A stretch of DNA of 37,100 nt from the NCBI GenBank assembly GCA_018434245.1, contig JAHDPQ010000157.1, forward strand, positions 1-37,100, given 5' to 3'. The DNA is from Oscillospiraceae bacterium. GTDB lineage: Bacteria; Bacillota; Clostridia; Oscillospirales; Ruminococcaceae. Positions 1-7,389 of this stretch are shown here, piece after piece (position 1 is the first letter of the stretch; every line of letters starts with the position of its first letter). Below the pieces are notes generated by a model that worked only from the letters and a program-made list of their open reading frames with translations, did no database searches and was not told the DNA's origin. A program made the translations under genes and the position numbers.

Positions 1-52
1 AATGATGATTGCCTTCATACAAATACCCCCATAACAGTCGAAGGGTTTTGGA

Positions 53-946
53 TCAATTCTTTTCCCGCAGCCGCTGGAGCACCGCCTGAGTGATCCGCTG
101 GATGTCCTCCTCCCCTACATCGACCGTCTGGAGAGAGAGCCCCTCCGCCTTGGGTTGATTGGGCCGATAGGTGTGGAGTTGAGGCTGCGGGCTCTCACAA
201 GAACAGGGAGACAGGGGCGTGTGGGTGGCCACCACATCCTTGAGGTTGGAGGCTCTGGGGGCACAGGCGGGAACTCCACCGCCTGTAATGCCCATATTGC
301 TGCGAATTTCCAGCAGCTCCTCCACCTGTTCGCAGCTGAGCACGTTGGCCTTTCCCAAAATGTTGCCGGTATACATCAGCACCATGGCGTAATGCTCCAT
401 GGCCTCCAGCCGGTAGAAGGCCTCCATCAGGGATTTGCCCCAGGACACGGCTCCGTGATTGCCCAGCAGCAGGGCGTTGTAGTCCCGACAGTAGGGAGCG
501 ATGGAATCGGGGATGTCCTGAGAGCCGGGGGTGGCATAGTGAACACAAGGGACTACCCCCAGATTGACCAGTGCCTCGGGATAAATGGCCCGGTCCAGAC
601 TCAGGCCGGCAATGGCAAAGGAGGTGCAGAGGGGGGGATGAGCGTGGGTGACTCCCATCACCTCTGGGTTTTCTAAATAGATACGGATATGCATCTTTAC
701 CTCAGAGGAGGGTTTGCGGGAACCGGAAGAGAGCACCGTTCCGTCCAGCTTCATCTTGACCAGCATATCCTCCGTCATAAATCCCTTAGAAACACCGGTG
801 GGGGTGGTCCAGATGATGTCGGGAGCCACCTTGCAGCTGATGTTGCCGTCGTTTGCGGCCACAAAGTTCTTCATGTACATCCTGCGGCCTATATCCAATA
901 TGGTCTGTTTTGCGGTGTGATCGGTTGGAAAGTGAGTGCCGGACAC
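53..946 (-). CDS. Class II aldolase (fuculose-phosphate-aldolase-like) with C-terminal encapsulation-peptide-like tail
   Basis: Zinc-dependent class II aldolase/adducin family, predicted to cleave a ketose 1-phosphate (fuculose- or rhamnulose-phosphate type) into DHAP and an aldehyde. Visible family residues are Glu82 in the SSEVKMH motif, the zinc-ligand pair His101/His103 in HAHPP, and His164 in LGNHGAV. The catalytic domain ends near residue 222. A Pro/Ser/Cys-rich linker of about 50 residues follows, then a predicted amphipathic helix (GEEDIQRITQAVLQRLRE) at the very C terminus, so the protein is about 80 residues longer than FucA. Linker plus terminal helix is the known layout of microcompartment encapsulation peptides, and aldolases of this family are core enzymes of fucose/rhamnose microcompartments; cargo status here is inferred because no shell gene is in the window. 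The start is GTG at 946, preceded by GAGGTG at good spacing. A consensus promoter lies about 90 bases upstream. The exact substrate is not determined. Confidence 0.85.
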   Translation of the reverse strand: MSGTHFPTDHTAKQTILDIGRRMYMKNFVAANDGNISCKVAPDIIWTTPTGVSKGFMTEDMLVKMKLDGTVLSSGSRKPSSEVKMHIRIYLENPEVMGVTHAHPPLCTSFAIAGLSLDRAIYPEALVNLGVVPCVHYATPGSQDIPDSIAPYCRDYNALLLGNHGAVSWGKSLMEAFYRLEAMEHYAMVLMYTGNILGKANVLSCEQVEELLEIRSNMGITGGGVPACAPRASNLKDVVATHTPLSPCSCESPQPQLHTYRPNQPKAEGLSLQTVDVGEEDIQRITQAVLQRLREKN

Positions 947-1043
947 TTTTTATCACCTCTGTTGCAGCTATTTAATGTTGTTTACTTAATGTTTTATTAA
1001 ATATCATTTAGTGTATTTAAGTCATTTTTCTTTTTGTACCGTC

Positions 1044-1072
1044 ATTATAAACAATATAAATTCCAATGTCAA
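1044..1072 (-). promoter_or_regulatory. Sigma-A promoter of the aldolase gene
   Basis: On the minus strand TTGACA (1067-1072) and TATAAT (1044-1049) are separated by exactly 17 bases, a perfect consensus housekeeping promoter. Transcription should start near 1037, giving a leader of about 90 bases before the GTG start at 946. Confidence 0.85.
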
Positions 1073-1109
1073 TTAAAATTCATTGTGTTTAGTAAAATTG
1101 TTGCATAAA

Positions 1110-1150
1110 AATTTCCAATATAGTTTTACGTTTTAACTATATTGGAAATT
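1110..1150. repeat. Perfect 16-bp inverted repeat upstream of the aldolase promoter
   Basis: AATTTCCAATATAGTT (1110-1125) and its exact reverse complement (1135-1150) flank a 9-base spacer. It sits about 70-115 bases upstream of the predicted transcription start in very AT-rich DNA, and no T-run follows either arm. A regulator-binding site is more likely than a terminator; this is an inference from position and symmetry. Nearby copies of a TTTAGTAAA-like motif (around 1087 and 1217) may belong to the same control region. Confidence 0.6.
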
Positions 1151-1613
1151 ATGTCATCATTTAGCTGCCAAAAGTATCTAAACTATTAATTATTTTTAGT
1201 TGTGTTTATCAAATTAGTTTAGTAAATGTTTTGTTAGACCCTCCAATTGGCTTATCCGCCTTGTAAAAAGGACGAATTTCGGCAGAATCGTTACAAAAAT
1301 CCGCAACGCTTCCCCCTTACATGCAATAAAACTGCCCCGCCGACTTTTGTCAGCGGGGCGGTTGCAAAGAAAGCCATTCCGTATTGCCAAAGCACAGGCC
1401 GGGCGCATTTGATATCCCTTTCATCTGACGGCAGCGGCTCCACAACAACCTCTACGTCAACTTCAGCGAAAAGAAGGCGGAGAAAATTATTCGCACAAGT
1501 CAAAAATGCCATGTTCGGGCTCTTTTCCCCTAGGAGGGCTTTGCAAAGAGCCGGGCGGGAAAGCGACGAGACGTTTCTTCCCGGAAGGTATCATACTCTG
1601 TTTTGTCCGAACG
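1151..1613. other. Gene-free stretch between the aldolase control region and the carD terminator
   Basis: No open frame here has a ribosome-binding site or a recognisable product. The first 100 bases are AT-rich. The remainder is of ordinary composition and holds one hairpin terminator (1334-1359). Confidence 0.5.
1334..1359 (-). terminator. Hairpin terminator, minus strand
   Basis: An 11-bp stem with one mismatch (GCCCCGCCGAC against GTCAGCGGGGC) and a TTTT/AAAA loop is followed on the minus strand by AGTTTTATT. No gene is recognised directly upstream of it, so it may be a backup for carD. Confidence 0.55.
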
Positions 1614-1657
1614 AAAAGCCCGGCCCTTCCCCAAAAAGGAGAAAGAGCCGGGCTTTT
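1614..1657. terminator. Bidirectional terminator after carD
   Basis: AAAAGCCCGGC (1614-1624) pairs with GCCGGGCTTTT (1647-1657). The A/T ends give a T-tail on both strands. It begins 14 bases past the carD stop. Confidence 0.75.
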
Positions 1658-1670
1658 ACACATCCCGATA

Positions 1671-2204
1671 TTATGAAACGTCTAGCTGCAGAGCCTCGTT
1701 CATTTGGCCCGAAGCCTGTTCCAGATTAATGTCCTTGGCCAGAGCAATGACAGAGAGCAACTTCTTCTGTGCGTTTTGCAGCAGAATCCTGTCGCCCTGA
1801 TTGAGGGATACTCGCTGAGCCTGCAGCATCAGCTCCTTAATCATCCGGGCAACATCGTTAAAGCTGCCCTCCTTGAGAATAGCGGCGTATTCCAGCTTGC
1901 GTTTGGCGTTTTCCTTAATCCAGCCGGTCTCGACATCGGCGGCGTAGGCCAAAATTTCATCTGCCTGTTCTGCCGATATAATGTCCTGAAGGCCAATTTT
2001 TTGGATGCCCTCCACCGGATCCAAAATGGTGGTGTTGGGATCGGATTTGGGCACCAGTACATAATACCGCCTGGTTTTTCCGCCAATTTCCCGTGTGCTA
2101 ACCCCCTTGATCACGCAGCCGCCGTGGTTGGGGTGCACTACCTTATCTCCGGACTGATAGATAACCGGTCGCCCCTTTCTATATGTTTTTGTCGTTGTGA
2201 CCAT
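1671..2204 (-). CDS. CarD/CdnL-TRCF-interaction family transcription regulator
   Basis: A 177-residue protein whose N-terminal CarD/TRCF RNA-polymerase-interacting domain starts at about residue 17 (YQSGDKVVHPNHGGCVI, then YYVLVPKSDPNTTILDP). It is followed by an all-helical C-terminal DNA-binding region. In this family the N-terminal domain binds the beta subunit of RNA polymerase and the helical domain contacts promoter DNA, stabilising open complexes. The first 16 residues are a short basic extension compared with typical members, and the ribosome-binding site is weak (GGAAG), so the start is less certain than the family call. A promoter lies 165 bases upstream, with an intrinsic terminator between promoter and gene. 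Confidence 0.88.
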   Translation of the reverse strand: MVTTTKTYRKGRPVIYQSGDKVVHPNHGGCVIKGVSTREIGGKTRRYYVLVPKSDPNTTILDPVEGIQKIGLQDIISAEQADEILAYAADVETGWIKENAKRKLEYAAILKEGSFNDVARMIKELMLQAQRVSLNQGDRILLQNAQKKLLSVIALAKDINLEQASGQMNEALQLDVS

Positions 2205-2218
2205 ACTTCCATCATCTT

Positions 2219-2252
2219 AAAAAAAGCGGCAGCCGCCCCTTAGGCGGTCCGC
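2219..2252 (-). terminator. Leader terminator (possible attenuator) directly upstream of carD
   Basis: On the minus strand a GC-rich hairpin (GCGG-A-CCGCC paired with GGCGG-CT-GCCGC) is followed by seven T residues at 2225-2219. It ends only 15 bases before the carD start codon and lies downstream of the 2377-2405 promoter. It would either end a roughly 150-nt leader RNA or act as a regulated attenuator. No known riboswitch or T-box core was recognised. Confidence 0.6.
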
Positions 2253-2376
2253 CGTTTCAGCTTTAACCGTACCACTGATACTCTCTTGACAAAACACAGA
2301 TTGTAGGATAAGAATGGGTACGCCGATTCGGACAAAGCGCGACAATAGATGACGCGATGCACTCTAGGCTGATACT

Positions 2377-2405
2377 ATTGTATCACATTTTCTCGATTTT
2401 ATCAA
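2377..2405 (-). promoter_or_regulatory. Sigma-A promoter of the carD leader
   Basis: TTGATA (2400-2405) and TACAAT (2377-2382) lie 17 bases apart on the minus strand. Transcription would start near 2370. Confidence 0.8.
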
Positions 2406-2495
2406 GTTTTTCAAGTCTTGCCCCAAAACCCTACCTTTATGGAAAGGCCGGGGACAGACCCTTTGGACCGGTTTTGCCCCAAGCTGCCAAAGAAT

Positions 2496-2521
2496 AAAGG
2501 GGAGGCTGCGCCTCCCCTTTT
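2496..2521 (-). terminator. hflX terminator overlapping its stop codon
   Basis: AAAGGGGAGGC, loop TGC, GCCTCCCCTTT: an 11-bp perfect stem whose flank shares bases with the hflX TAA stop. A T-containing tail follows on the minus strand. Confidence 0.7.
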
Positions 2522-3779
2522 ACAATACATAGGGCTGGACTTTATGCAGCAGCTTGATGCTCACCAAAGCGTCCAGCCGGGTGCCCCCGGCCTCAAATTC
2601 CTCCGAGAAGATTTTGCCCTCCTCCCGAATTTCCGCCACCAACCCGCCCTGATCGTAAGGAACCAACAGCTGCAGGCGGCGGCTGGCTGCTGGCAGCAGA
2701 GCGGCTATTTTTTGCAGCAGCCCATCCAGCCCCTCCCCGGTGGCGGCGGAGATGATGGCAGTGTGGCCCCCCATGGTTTCGGGGGGGCGGTCTAGCTTAT
2801 CGCTTTTGTTGAGGACGGTGAGGATGGGGGTATCACCCACCTGCAAATCTTTGAGAAGGTCCATGGTCACCTGTACCTGATCCGCCGCTTCCGGGCTGGA
2901 AATATCGCAGACATTGAGGATCAAGTCTGCATAGGTGGCCTCCTCCAAGGTGGAGCGGAAGGCCTCCACCAGATGGTGGGGCAACCGGCGCACAAGGCCC
3001 ACCGTATCCACCAGCAGGACAGTGCGGCCATCGGGCAAAGTCAGAGCCCGGGCCGACGGGTCCAGAGTGGCAAACAGCTTGTCTTCCGCCAAAACCCCTG
3101 CCCCCGTCAGAGCGTTGAGCAGGGTGGACTTGCCCACGTTGGTGTAGCCCACAATGGCCACCGTGGTCACCTCGTCCTTTTTACGGCGCAGGCGCATCTG
3201 TCCTCGCCGGGCGGTCAAATCCCGAAGCTGCTCCTCTAGGGCGGTGATTCTGCGGCGCAGATGCCGCCGGTCCAGCTCCAGCTTGGTTTCGCCCTTGCCC
3301 CGCCGGGCTCCCGCTCCCGCTCCGCCTCCGCCGCCGCCCAACCGGGACAGAGCGGTGCCGATGCCGGTCAGCCGGGGCAGCAGATACCGGTTGCGGGCCA
3401 GCTCCACCTGAAGCTGACCCTCGTGGGAACGGGCCCGGGACGCAAAAATCTCCAAAATCAACATGGTTCGGTCCATCACCGGAACCCCGCAGGCCTCCTC
3501 GATGTTCCGCAGCTGCACCGCCGTCAGCTCGTGGTCAAACAGCACAAGGCCAGCCCCGGTGTTTTGTATATAAAGGGAGACTTCCGCCAGTTTTCCCCCA
3601 CCAATGGCAGTGGCCCTGTCCAGGCTGTCCCGCTTTTGCACCAGCTCCGCCACCGGTTCAATGTCGGCGGTGGATGCCAGCTCGGCCAGCTCGGCCAAGG
3701 AAATCTCCACATCATATTCCCCTAAATCCACCGCCACCAAAACGGCTGTGGTGGTTTCTTCCGTTTGATTTTCGTACAC
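2520..3779 (-). CDS. hflX: GTPase HflX
   Basis: Ribosome-associated GTPase that splits or rescues stalled 70S ribosomes. The N-terminal HflX subdomain covers about residues 12-150. It is followed by a Gly-rich linker (GGGGGGAGAGARRGKGETKLELDRR) and a basic coiled coil to about 200. The G domain has Walker A GYTNVGKS at 211-218, DTVG at 259-262 and NKSD at 325-328. At 419 residues it has the usual length. Translation starts at GTG 3779 with AAAGGAG seven bases upstream. Neighbouring genes have their own signals, so it is probably monocistronic. Confidence 0.95.
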   Translation of the reverse strand: MYENQTEETTTAVLVAVDLGEYDVEISLAELAELASTADIEPVAELVQKRDSLDRATAIGGGKLAEVSLYIQNTGAGLVLFDHELTAVQLRNIEEACGVPVMDRTMLILEIFASRARSHEGQLQVELARNRYLLPRLTGIGTALSRLGGGGGGAGAGARRGKGETKLELDRRHLRRRITALEEQLRDLTARRGQMRLRRKKDEVTTVAIVGYTNVGKSTLLNALTGAGVLAEDKLFATLDPSARALTLPDGRTVLLVDTVGLVRRLPHHLVEAFRSTLEEATYADLILNVCDISSPEAADQVQVTMDLLKDLQVGDTPILTVLNKSDKLDRPPETMGGHTAIISAATGEGLDGLLQKIAALLPAASRRLQLLVPYDQGGLVAEIREEGKIFSEEFEAGGTRLDALVSIKLLHKVQPYVL

Positions 3780-3849
3780 AGTCTGTCTCCTTTGCCATCA
3801 AAGTGCCTCCCGCGCCGGGAGGGGAGAGGTAAAGACACCATACATACAC

Positions 3850-3873
3850 AAAAGGGCCGCCAAACGGCGGCCC
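3850..3873 (-). terminator. Intrinsic terminator upstream of hflX
   Basis: GGGCCGCC, loop, GGCGGCCC followed by TTTT on the minus strand. It would end a minus-strand transcript coming from the 3880-4230 region, supporting the idea that this gap holds a noncoding RNA gene. Confidence 0.7.
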
Positions 3874-4034
3874 GGTCCGGCAGATACCGGCGATTCCCAA
3901 TGAGGAACACAGGCGAAGCAACGGCCAGCCTTCCGCCTGAAAGGCTGTCGGCTTTCCAGCATGATTCGCCTCATTCAAAACGGTACGGGGGGATTGCACC
4001 CCCCATACAGTAGCGGCCTTTTGCCGCGCTCTTA

Positions 4035-4174
4035 CAATAGGCCCCGCTGCGCCGTATGTTACCAGTTAAAAACCCGTCATAGACAGGTGGATGCCCTCCT
4101 GAGGGGTTCATGCTCCCTTCGTCCGGCAAGCCGGGAGGTCTGCAATCGTAGCCTCAGAGGTCGGGCTTCCTTTT
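4035..4174 (-). ncRNA. Structured noncoding RNA candidate, possibly 6S RNA
   Basis: The 460-base gap between DUF1292 and hflX has no credible ORF, but the minus strand is rich in local helices and ends at a terminator near 3850. The 3' half (blocks such as GGAGGGCATCCACCTG, GGGTTTTTAACTGG and CATACGGCGCAGCGGGGC) looks to me like the 3' half of Firmicute 6S RNAs. Short end-to-end pairing (AGG/CCT and CCCG/CGGG) could close the rod. This is recognition from memory without a covariance-model search. The ends are approximate, and another structured RNA is possible. Confidence 0.42.
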
Positions 4175-4237
4175 AACTTAAGTGTTGGATTTATATACGG
4201 CAACAGATACACGAACACAGCAGGGTAACAGGCTTTG

Positions 4238-4543
4238 TTATTCCTCGAAGTCGAAGGTGTCTTTGAGGCGCTCCATAAAGAAGGCCCCCACCCGGTCGAA
4301 CTCCTCGTCATCTTCGATGGGCTCTAGGAATTCTTCTCCGTCTTCTTCCACAACTTTGAGAAGAATCAGTTCGCCGCTGTCGTCCAGCAGGTCCTCTCCC
4401 GATTCAAACACCGGGACCAGAGCCGCATAGCTGACGCCTTCCAGTTCAGCAGTATCTACCAGTTCAAATTCATGCTCTTTTCCGTCTTCATCCACCAAGG
4501 TCAGAAGATCAGCACCGATGTCCATCTCTTTTTCGTGGTCCAT
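4238..4543 (-). CDS. DUF1292 family protein
   Basis: A small, strongly acidic protein of 101 residues (LVDEDGKEHEFELVDTAELEG, then YAALVPV and VVEEDGEEFLEPIEDDEEFDRV) matching the DUF1292 family, which is widespread in Firmicutes with no settled function. The start at 4543 is preceded by GGGAGGA. A longer frame upstream lacks a ribosome site and overlaps the promoter. It is divergent from spoIIQ. Confidence 0.85.
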   Translation of the reverse strand: MDHEKEMDIGADLLTLVDEDGKEHEFELVDTAELEGVSYAALVPVFESGEDLLDDSGELILLKVVEEDGEEFLEPIEDDEEFDRVGAFFMERLKDTFDFEE

Positions 4544-4598
4544 AATGTCCTCCCGTTGGCGGCAGGCCCGCCTTGCCGTTGTCACTTGTAGTATTGTC

Positions 4599-4627
4599 AT
4601 TGTATCTGATTTTACCCAATTAGTCAA
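4599..4627 (-). promoter_or_regulatory. Sigma-A promoter of the DUF1292 gene
   Basis: TTGACT (4622-4627) and TACAAT (4599-4604) with a 17-base spacer on the minus strand, about 55 bases ahead of the start codon. Confidence 0.8.
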
Positions 4628-4784
4628 TGGATATGAATGCGCCTTTAATCATAAAAAACCGTTTGATTCTGCCATTTTTGGTAAATGGACAGGGACTTCT
4701 CAAAATTTTCTAAACTTTTTGGAAAATTGCGGCATAATTGCGGGAATGCCGGTTCAAACTATGTATCGGAGGTGTAACACAATT

Positions 4785-5564
4785 ATGAGCAAACTGAATT
4801 TTTCAAAAAGTAAATTCTCCCGCTTTATATCGTCCAAAGGCTTTTATGTGGCTCTGGTCGTGTGTTTGGTGGGGGCCAGCGCAGCCACCTGGCTGGCGGT
4901 AGACCGCACCATCACCGGAATTGAGCGGGGCAACAGCGAAATGCTGCAAAACAAGCAGGTATTCGAGAACCCCCCTTTGCTGGAAGAGGTAGAAACAAAA
5001 CAGCCAAGCATTCCTCAGGAGCCCGTCAGACCAAAGCAAGAGTCGTCGGCCTCGCAGCCCTCCTCATCGACCTCTTCCTCCTTGTCCGAGGAGCCGTCCA
5101 AACCCGCCGTGCAATCCAAAACGTCGGAGCCGCAGCAAACATCGCCCAAGCTTACCTACGCATTACCCATTAAGGGCGACATCATCAAGCAATATTCCGA
5201 CGGCGAGCTGGTCAAAAACATCACTCTGGGCGACTGGCGTACCCACGACGGAATGGATATTTACGCCGAAAAGGGCTCCGACATCTGCGCCGCTGCCGAC
5301 GGCACTGTGGTAGAAGTAAAGGACGATCCCCTTTGGGGTACCATTGTGATCATTGACCACGCCGACGGAGTTCAAACCCATTACTGCGGCCTGCACAAAA
5401 ATGTTGCCGTTGCCGTTGGGGATACCGTTCTGGTCAAGCAGGCCATCGGCAAGCTGGACGGCGTGCCCTGCGAGATTTCCGATAAGAGTCATCTTCACTT
5501 TGCCATGCGCAGGGACGGTGTCTGGATCAATCCCATGGAGATTTTTGCCCCCGGGCAATCTTGA
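4785..5564 (+). CDS. spoIIQ: SpoIIQ-like LytM/M23 peptidase
   Basis: A 259-residue membrane-anchored protein: short basic N terminus, one transmembrane helix at about 19-38, a Ser/Pro/Gln-rich linker at 65-122, and a C-terminal LytM (M23) domain from about 124. The metal-binding motifs are intact (His154-x3-Asp158 in WRTHDGMDI and HLH at 236-238), as in clostridial SpoIIQ and unlike the degenerate Bacillus protein. SpoIIQ sits in the forespore membrane and pairs with SpoIIIAH across the intermembrane space during engulfment. Translation starts at ATG 4785 with GGAGGTG upstream; the longer frame to 4518 has no ribosome site. It could be a different M23 protein, but the TLGDWRTHDG context, length and single anchor favour SpoIIQ. 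Confidence 0.78.
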   Translation: MSKLNFSKSKFSRFISSKGFYVALVVCLVGASAATWLAVDRTITGIERGNSEMLQNKQVFENPPLLEEVETKQPSIPQEPVRPKQESSASQPSSSTSSSLSEEPSKPAVQSKTSEPQQTSPKLTYALPIKGDIIKQYSDGELVKNITLGDWRTHDGMDIYAEKGSDICAAADGTVVEVKDDPLWGTIVIIDHADGVQTHYCGLHKNVAVAVGDTVLVKQAIGKLDGVPCEISDKSHLHFAMRRDGVWINPMEIFAPGQS

Positions 5565-5656
5565 AGGGAAGACGACGTCTACCTCCTGTTTCGCGACATC
5601 CTCCAAAATCCATGAGAAATCCCTCTTTCTCATGGGATTCACCCCCTCTTCTTTTG

Positions 5657-5694
5657 GAAAAGCCCTTTGTCTTGCCACAGACAAAGGGCTTTTC
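5657..5694 (+). terminator. spoIIQ terminator
   Basis: A perfect 16-bp stem (GAAAAGCCCTTTGTCT and its complement) around a 6-base loop, with a T-rich tail on the plus strand. It lies 93 bases after the spoIIQ stop. Confidence 0.85.
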
Positions 5695-5896
5695 TTTGCG
5701 AAAAAAATTCTTCTTTGTCCAAAGATGAACCTGTGGAAAGCAAACGGGCATCCTTTTTGAATAAATCCCATGTTTTCCGATGAAACCGCCATTTTGGGGC
5801 CGTAACCTTCTCTTTGCCGCGCGCATACAAATGACTGAGCAAAGCCCTCGAATCTGGTTGGACTTTGCAATATTGGAATACAAAGGAGATACGCGT

Positions 5897-6607
5897 ATGA
5901 GCTCAAATTACGACGGATACGATAATTGCGGTTATTCCGGCGATCAGAGACAATACAACCAGGGGCAAAACTATCACTGCCAGGGCCAGGAGCATGATCA
6001 TGGCCAAGGCTACTACGACGGCGATCAGGGCTGCGACCATGGCCATGGCAAGGACAACTGCGACCACGGCAACAATTGCAATTGCAATTGTGACTGGTAT
6101 TCTTGTTGTTATGTAAGCCTCAGAGGCCCTAGGGGATGTCCCGGCCCAAGGGGTCCAATGGGATGCCCCGGCACAAGGGGTCCAAGGGGATGCCCCGGCC
6201 CAAGGGGATGCCCTGGCCCAAGGGGTCCAAGGGGATGCCCCGGCTCAAGGGGCCCAATGGGATGCCCCGGCCCAAGAGGCCCAAGGGGATGCCCTGGCCC
6301 GATGGGACCAATGGGATGCCCTGGGCCAAAAGGCCCTCCCGGACCAATAGGATGCCCCGGTCCCAGAGGATGTCCTGGTCCGATGGGTCCTGCCGGCCCT
6401 GCTGGCCCTGCCGGCCCCGCTGGTGCTGATGGTCCTGCTGGCCCTACCGGTCCTGCTGGCCCTACCGGCCCTGCTGGCCCTACCGGCCCTGCTGGTGCTG
6501 ATGGTCCTGCTGGCCCTACCGGTCCTGCTGGCCCTACCGGCCCTGCTGGTGCTGATGGCCCTGCCGGCCCTGCTGGCGTCAAGACAGGACTAAAAAATAT
6601 TTGTTAA
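5897..6607 (+). CDS. Collagen-like Gly-X-Y protein, 5' part, interrupted
   Basis: The start at ATG 5897 has AAAGGAG seven bases upstream. The N-terminal 75 residues are rich in Gly, His, Asp, Gln and Cys (motifs such as CDHGHGKD and NCNCNCDW), suggesting metal binding or disulfide cross-linking. From residue 77 the protein is an uninterrupted Gly-X-Y repeat, first of the GPRGCPG/GPMGCPG type with regular Cys, then [15 protein letters not shown]. The repeat breaks after the Gly codon at 6575-6577, and a short unrelated tail (VKTGLKNIC) ends at 6607. The same repeat type resumes at 29037, so this is read as the 5' part of a gene interrupted by a mobile element. Clostridial and Bacillus collagen-like proteins (BclA type) are spore-surface filaments; a CATACAAAT sequence near 5824 resembles a mother-cell sigma-E/K -10 element but is weak evidence. 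Confidence 0.75.
   Translation: MSSNYDGYDNCGYSGDQRQYNQGQNYHCQGQEHDHGQGYYDGDQGCDHGHGKDNCDHGNNCNCNCDWYSCCYVSLRGPRGCPGPRGPMGCPGTRGPRGCPGPRGCPGPRGPRGCPGSRGPMGCPGPRGPRGCPGPMGPMGCPGPKGPPGPIGCPGPRGCPGPMGPAGPAGPAGPAGADGPAGPTGPAGPTGPAGPTGPAGADGPAGPTGPAGPTGPAGADGPAGPAGVKTGLKNIC
6569..6593. other. Left attachment junction (attL-like)
   Basis: The proposed crossover dinucleotide CC is at 6569-6570, followed by a 23-base element arm ending in GGACTAA (6587-6593). Joined to the right junction it gives a symmetric site. The first seven bases of the arm (TGCTGGC) also match the collagen repeat, so the exact crossover is uncertain by several bases. Confidence 0.45.
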
Positions 6608-6710
6608 GAATATCAGTTTGAATAGTCCTAGAAGGGTTTAATACTTGCCAGTGTCTCAAGATGCACTGAAAATTCTTCCGCTTGCATCACTACCCCATAG
6701 CTAAGGCCGC

Positions 6711-6992
6711 TGAAAAAGTATCATGGCAAAAACTTGGGACACCATGCCGCAAAACATCCGGGATATTTATTATGACAAACTCAATCCGTCCCTTGAATTT
6801 ATGGACAACATGATTAAAAATTCCAATAAGCTGGAGATTGTGGCTAAAGCCATTGTCAAAGCCCTGAACGCTAAGAAAATGAAAATACGGTATATCGCTG
6901 GGGTGGATGTGAAATATCTGCCATTTTTGCAACGCTTTCTTGGTGAAAACAGATTTGAATGGTTTATCCTGAAGATGCAGAAATTGATTTGA
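6711..6992 (+). pseudogene. C-terminal remnant of a short-chain dehydrogenase/reductase
   Basis: About 90 residues match the C-terminal end of SDR oxidoreductases of the retinol-dehydrogenase type (KSIMAKTWDTMPQ, then VAKAIVKALNAKKMK and RYIAGVDVKYLPFLQRFLG). The Rossmann domain and the YxxxK active site are absent. The frame is closed by a stop at 6711, and the internal ATG at 6723 has no good ribosome site. It is therefore a 5'-truncated relic near the left end of the insertion. Confidence 0.65.
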
Positions 6993-7123
6993 CCAAGCGC
7001 TCAAAAATGAAAGAAATTATTCTTGCATAAGATAGCCGTAAATAAAAATGAATTCACTAGAATGGTTTCACGAGGAAACATATAATGATGTACCTAATAC
7101 AGCTTTGCCCCGCTGCCAGCTAA

Positions 7124-7375
7124 TTAACTCCAGAAAGCAGCGGAGCTTTTTTCTTTATCTTCTATACTATATAATGTTTTAGACGGTGGGCAATCTGCCC
7201 ATGTTGTCAACTCAATTCTTGTACCAACAGGATACTTTTTTCTAATTTGCTCCATATGATGAGACTTCATGAATCCTTGCATTCTGATTGGCAAAGTAGA
7301 TAAGTTCATCACGCTGTGCTTCTATAGTGCCATGTTCGTTATTACCAACTCTACAATATATTCAGACGCTCCTCG
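7124..7375 (-). pseudogene. Decayed fragment with a DUF4314-like start
   Basis: The motif IRKKYPVGTRIEL resembles the N terminus of small DUF4314 proteins common on clostridial mobile elements. The frame then degenerates and ends after about 20 further unrelated residues. Another frame just upstream (NEHGTIEAQRDELIYFANQ) also looks protein-like but is out of frame. I read this as a rearranged relic. Confidence 0.35.
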
Positions 7376-7389
7376 AAACACCATTTTTA

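Noticed and set aside
1247-1729. 160-residue plus-strand frame
   Set aside because: It runs through two terminator hairpins and into the carD gene antisense, with low-complexity Thr/Ser/Arg composition.
2219-2405. T-box or known riboswitch in the carD leader
   Set aside because: A TGGTAC stretch is present but the T-box consensus and specifier structure are not; the leader is too short.
6109-6582. Long antisense frame encoding Gly-Pro-Ala repeats opposite the collagen-like gene
   Set aside because: GGC-CCT-GCT type codons read on the other strand also give Gly/Pro/Ala. It has no ribosome site or start context, so it is a composition artefact.
5897-6607. Collagen repeats as a CRISPR or tandem-repeat array
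   Set aside because: The periodicity is a codon-level Gly-X-Y pattern in an open frame with a good ribosome site, without spacers.
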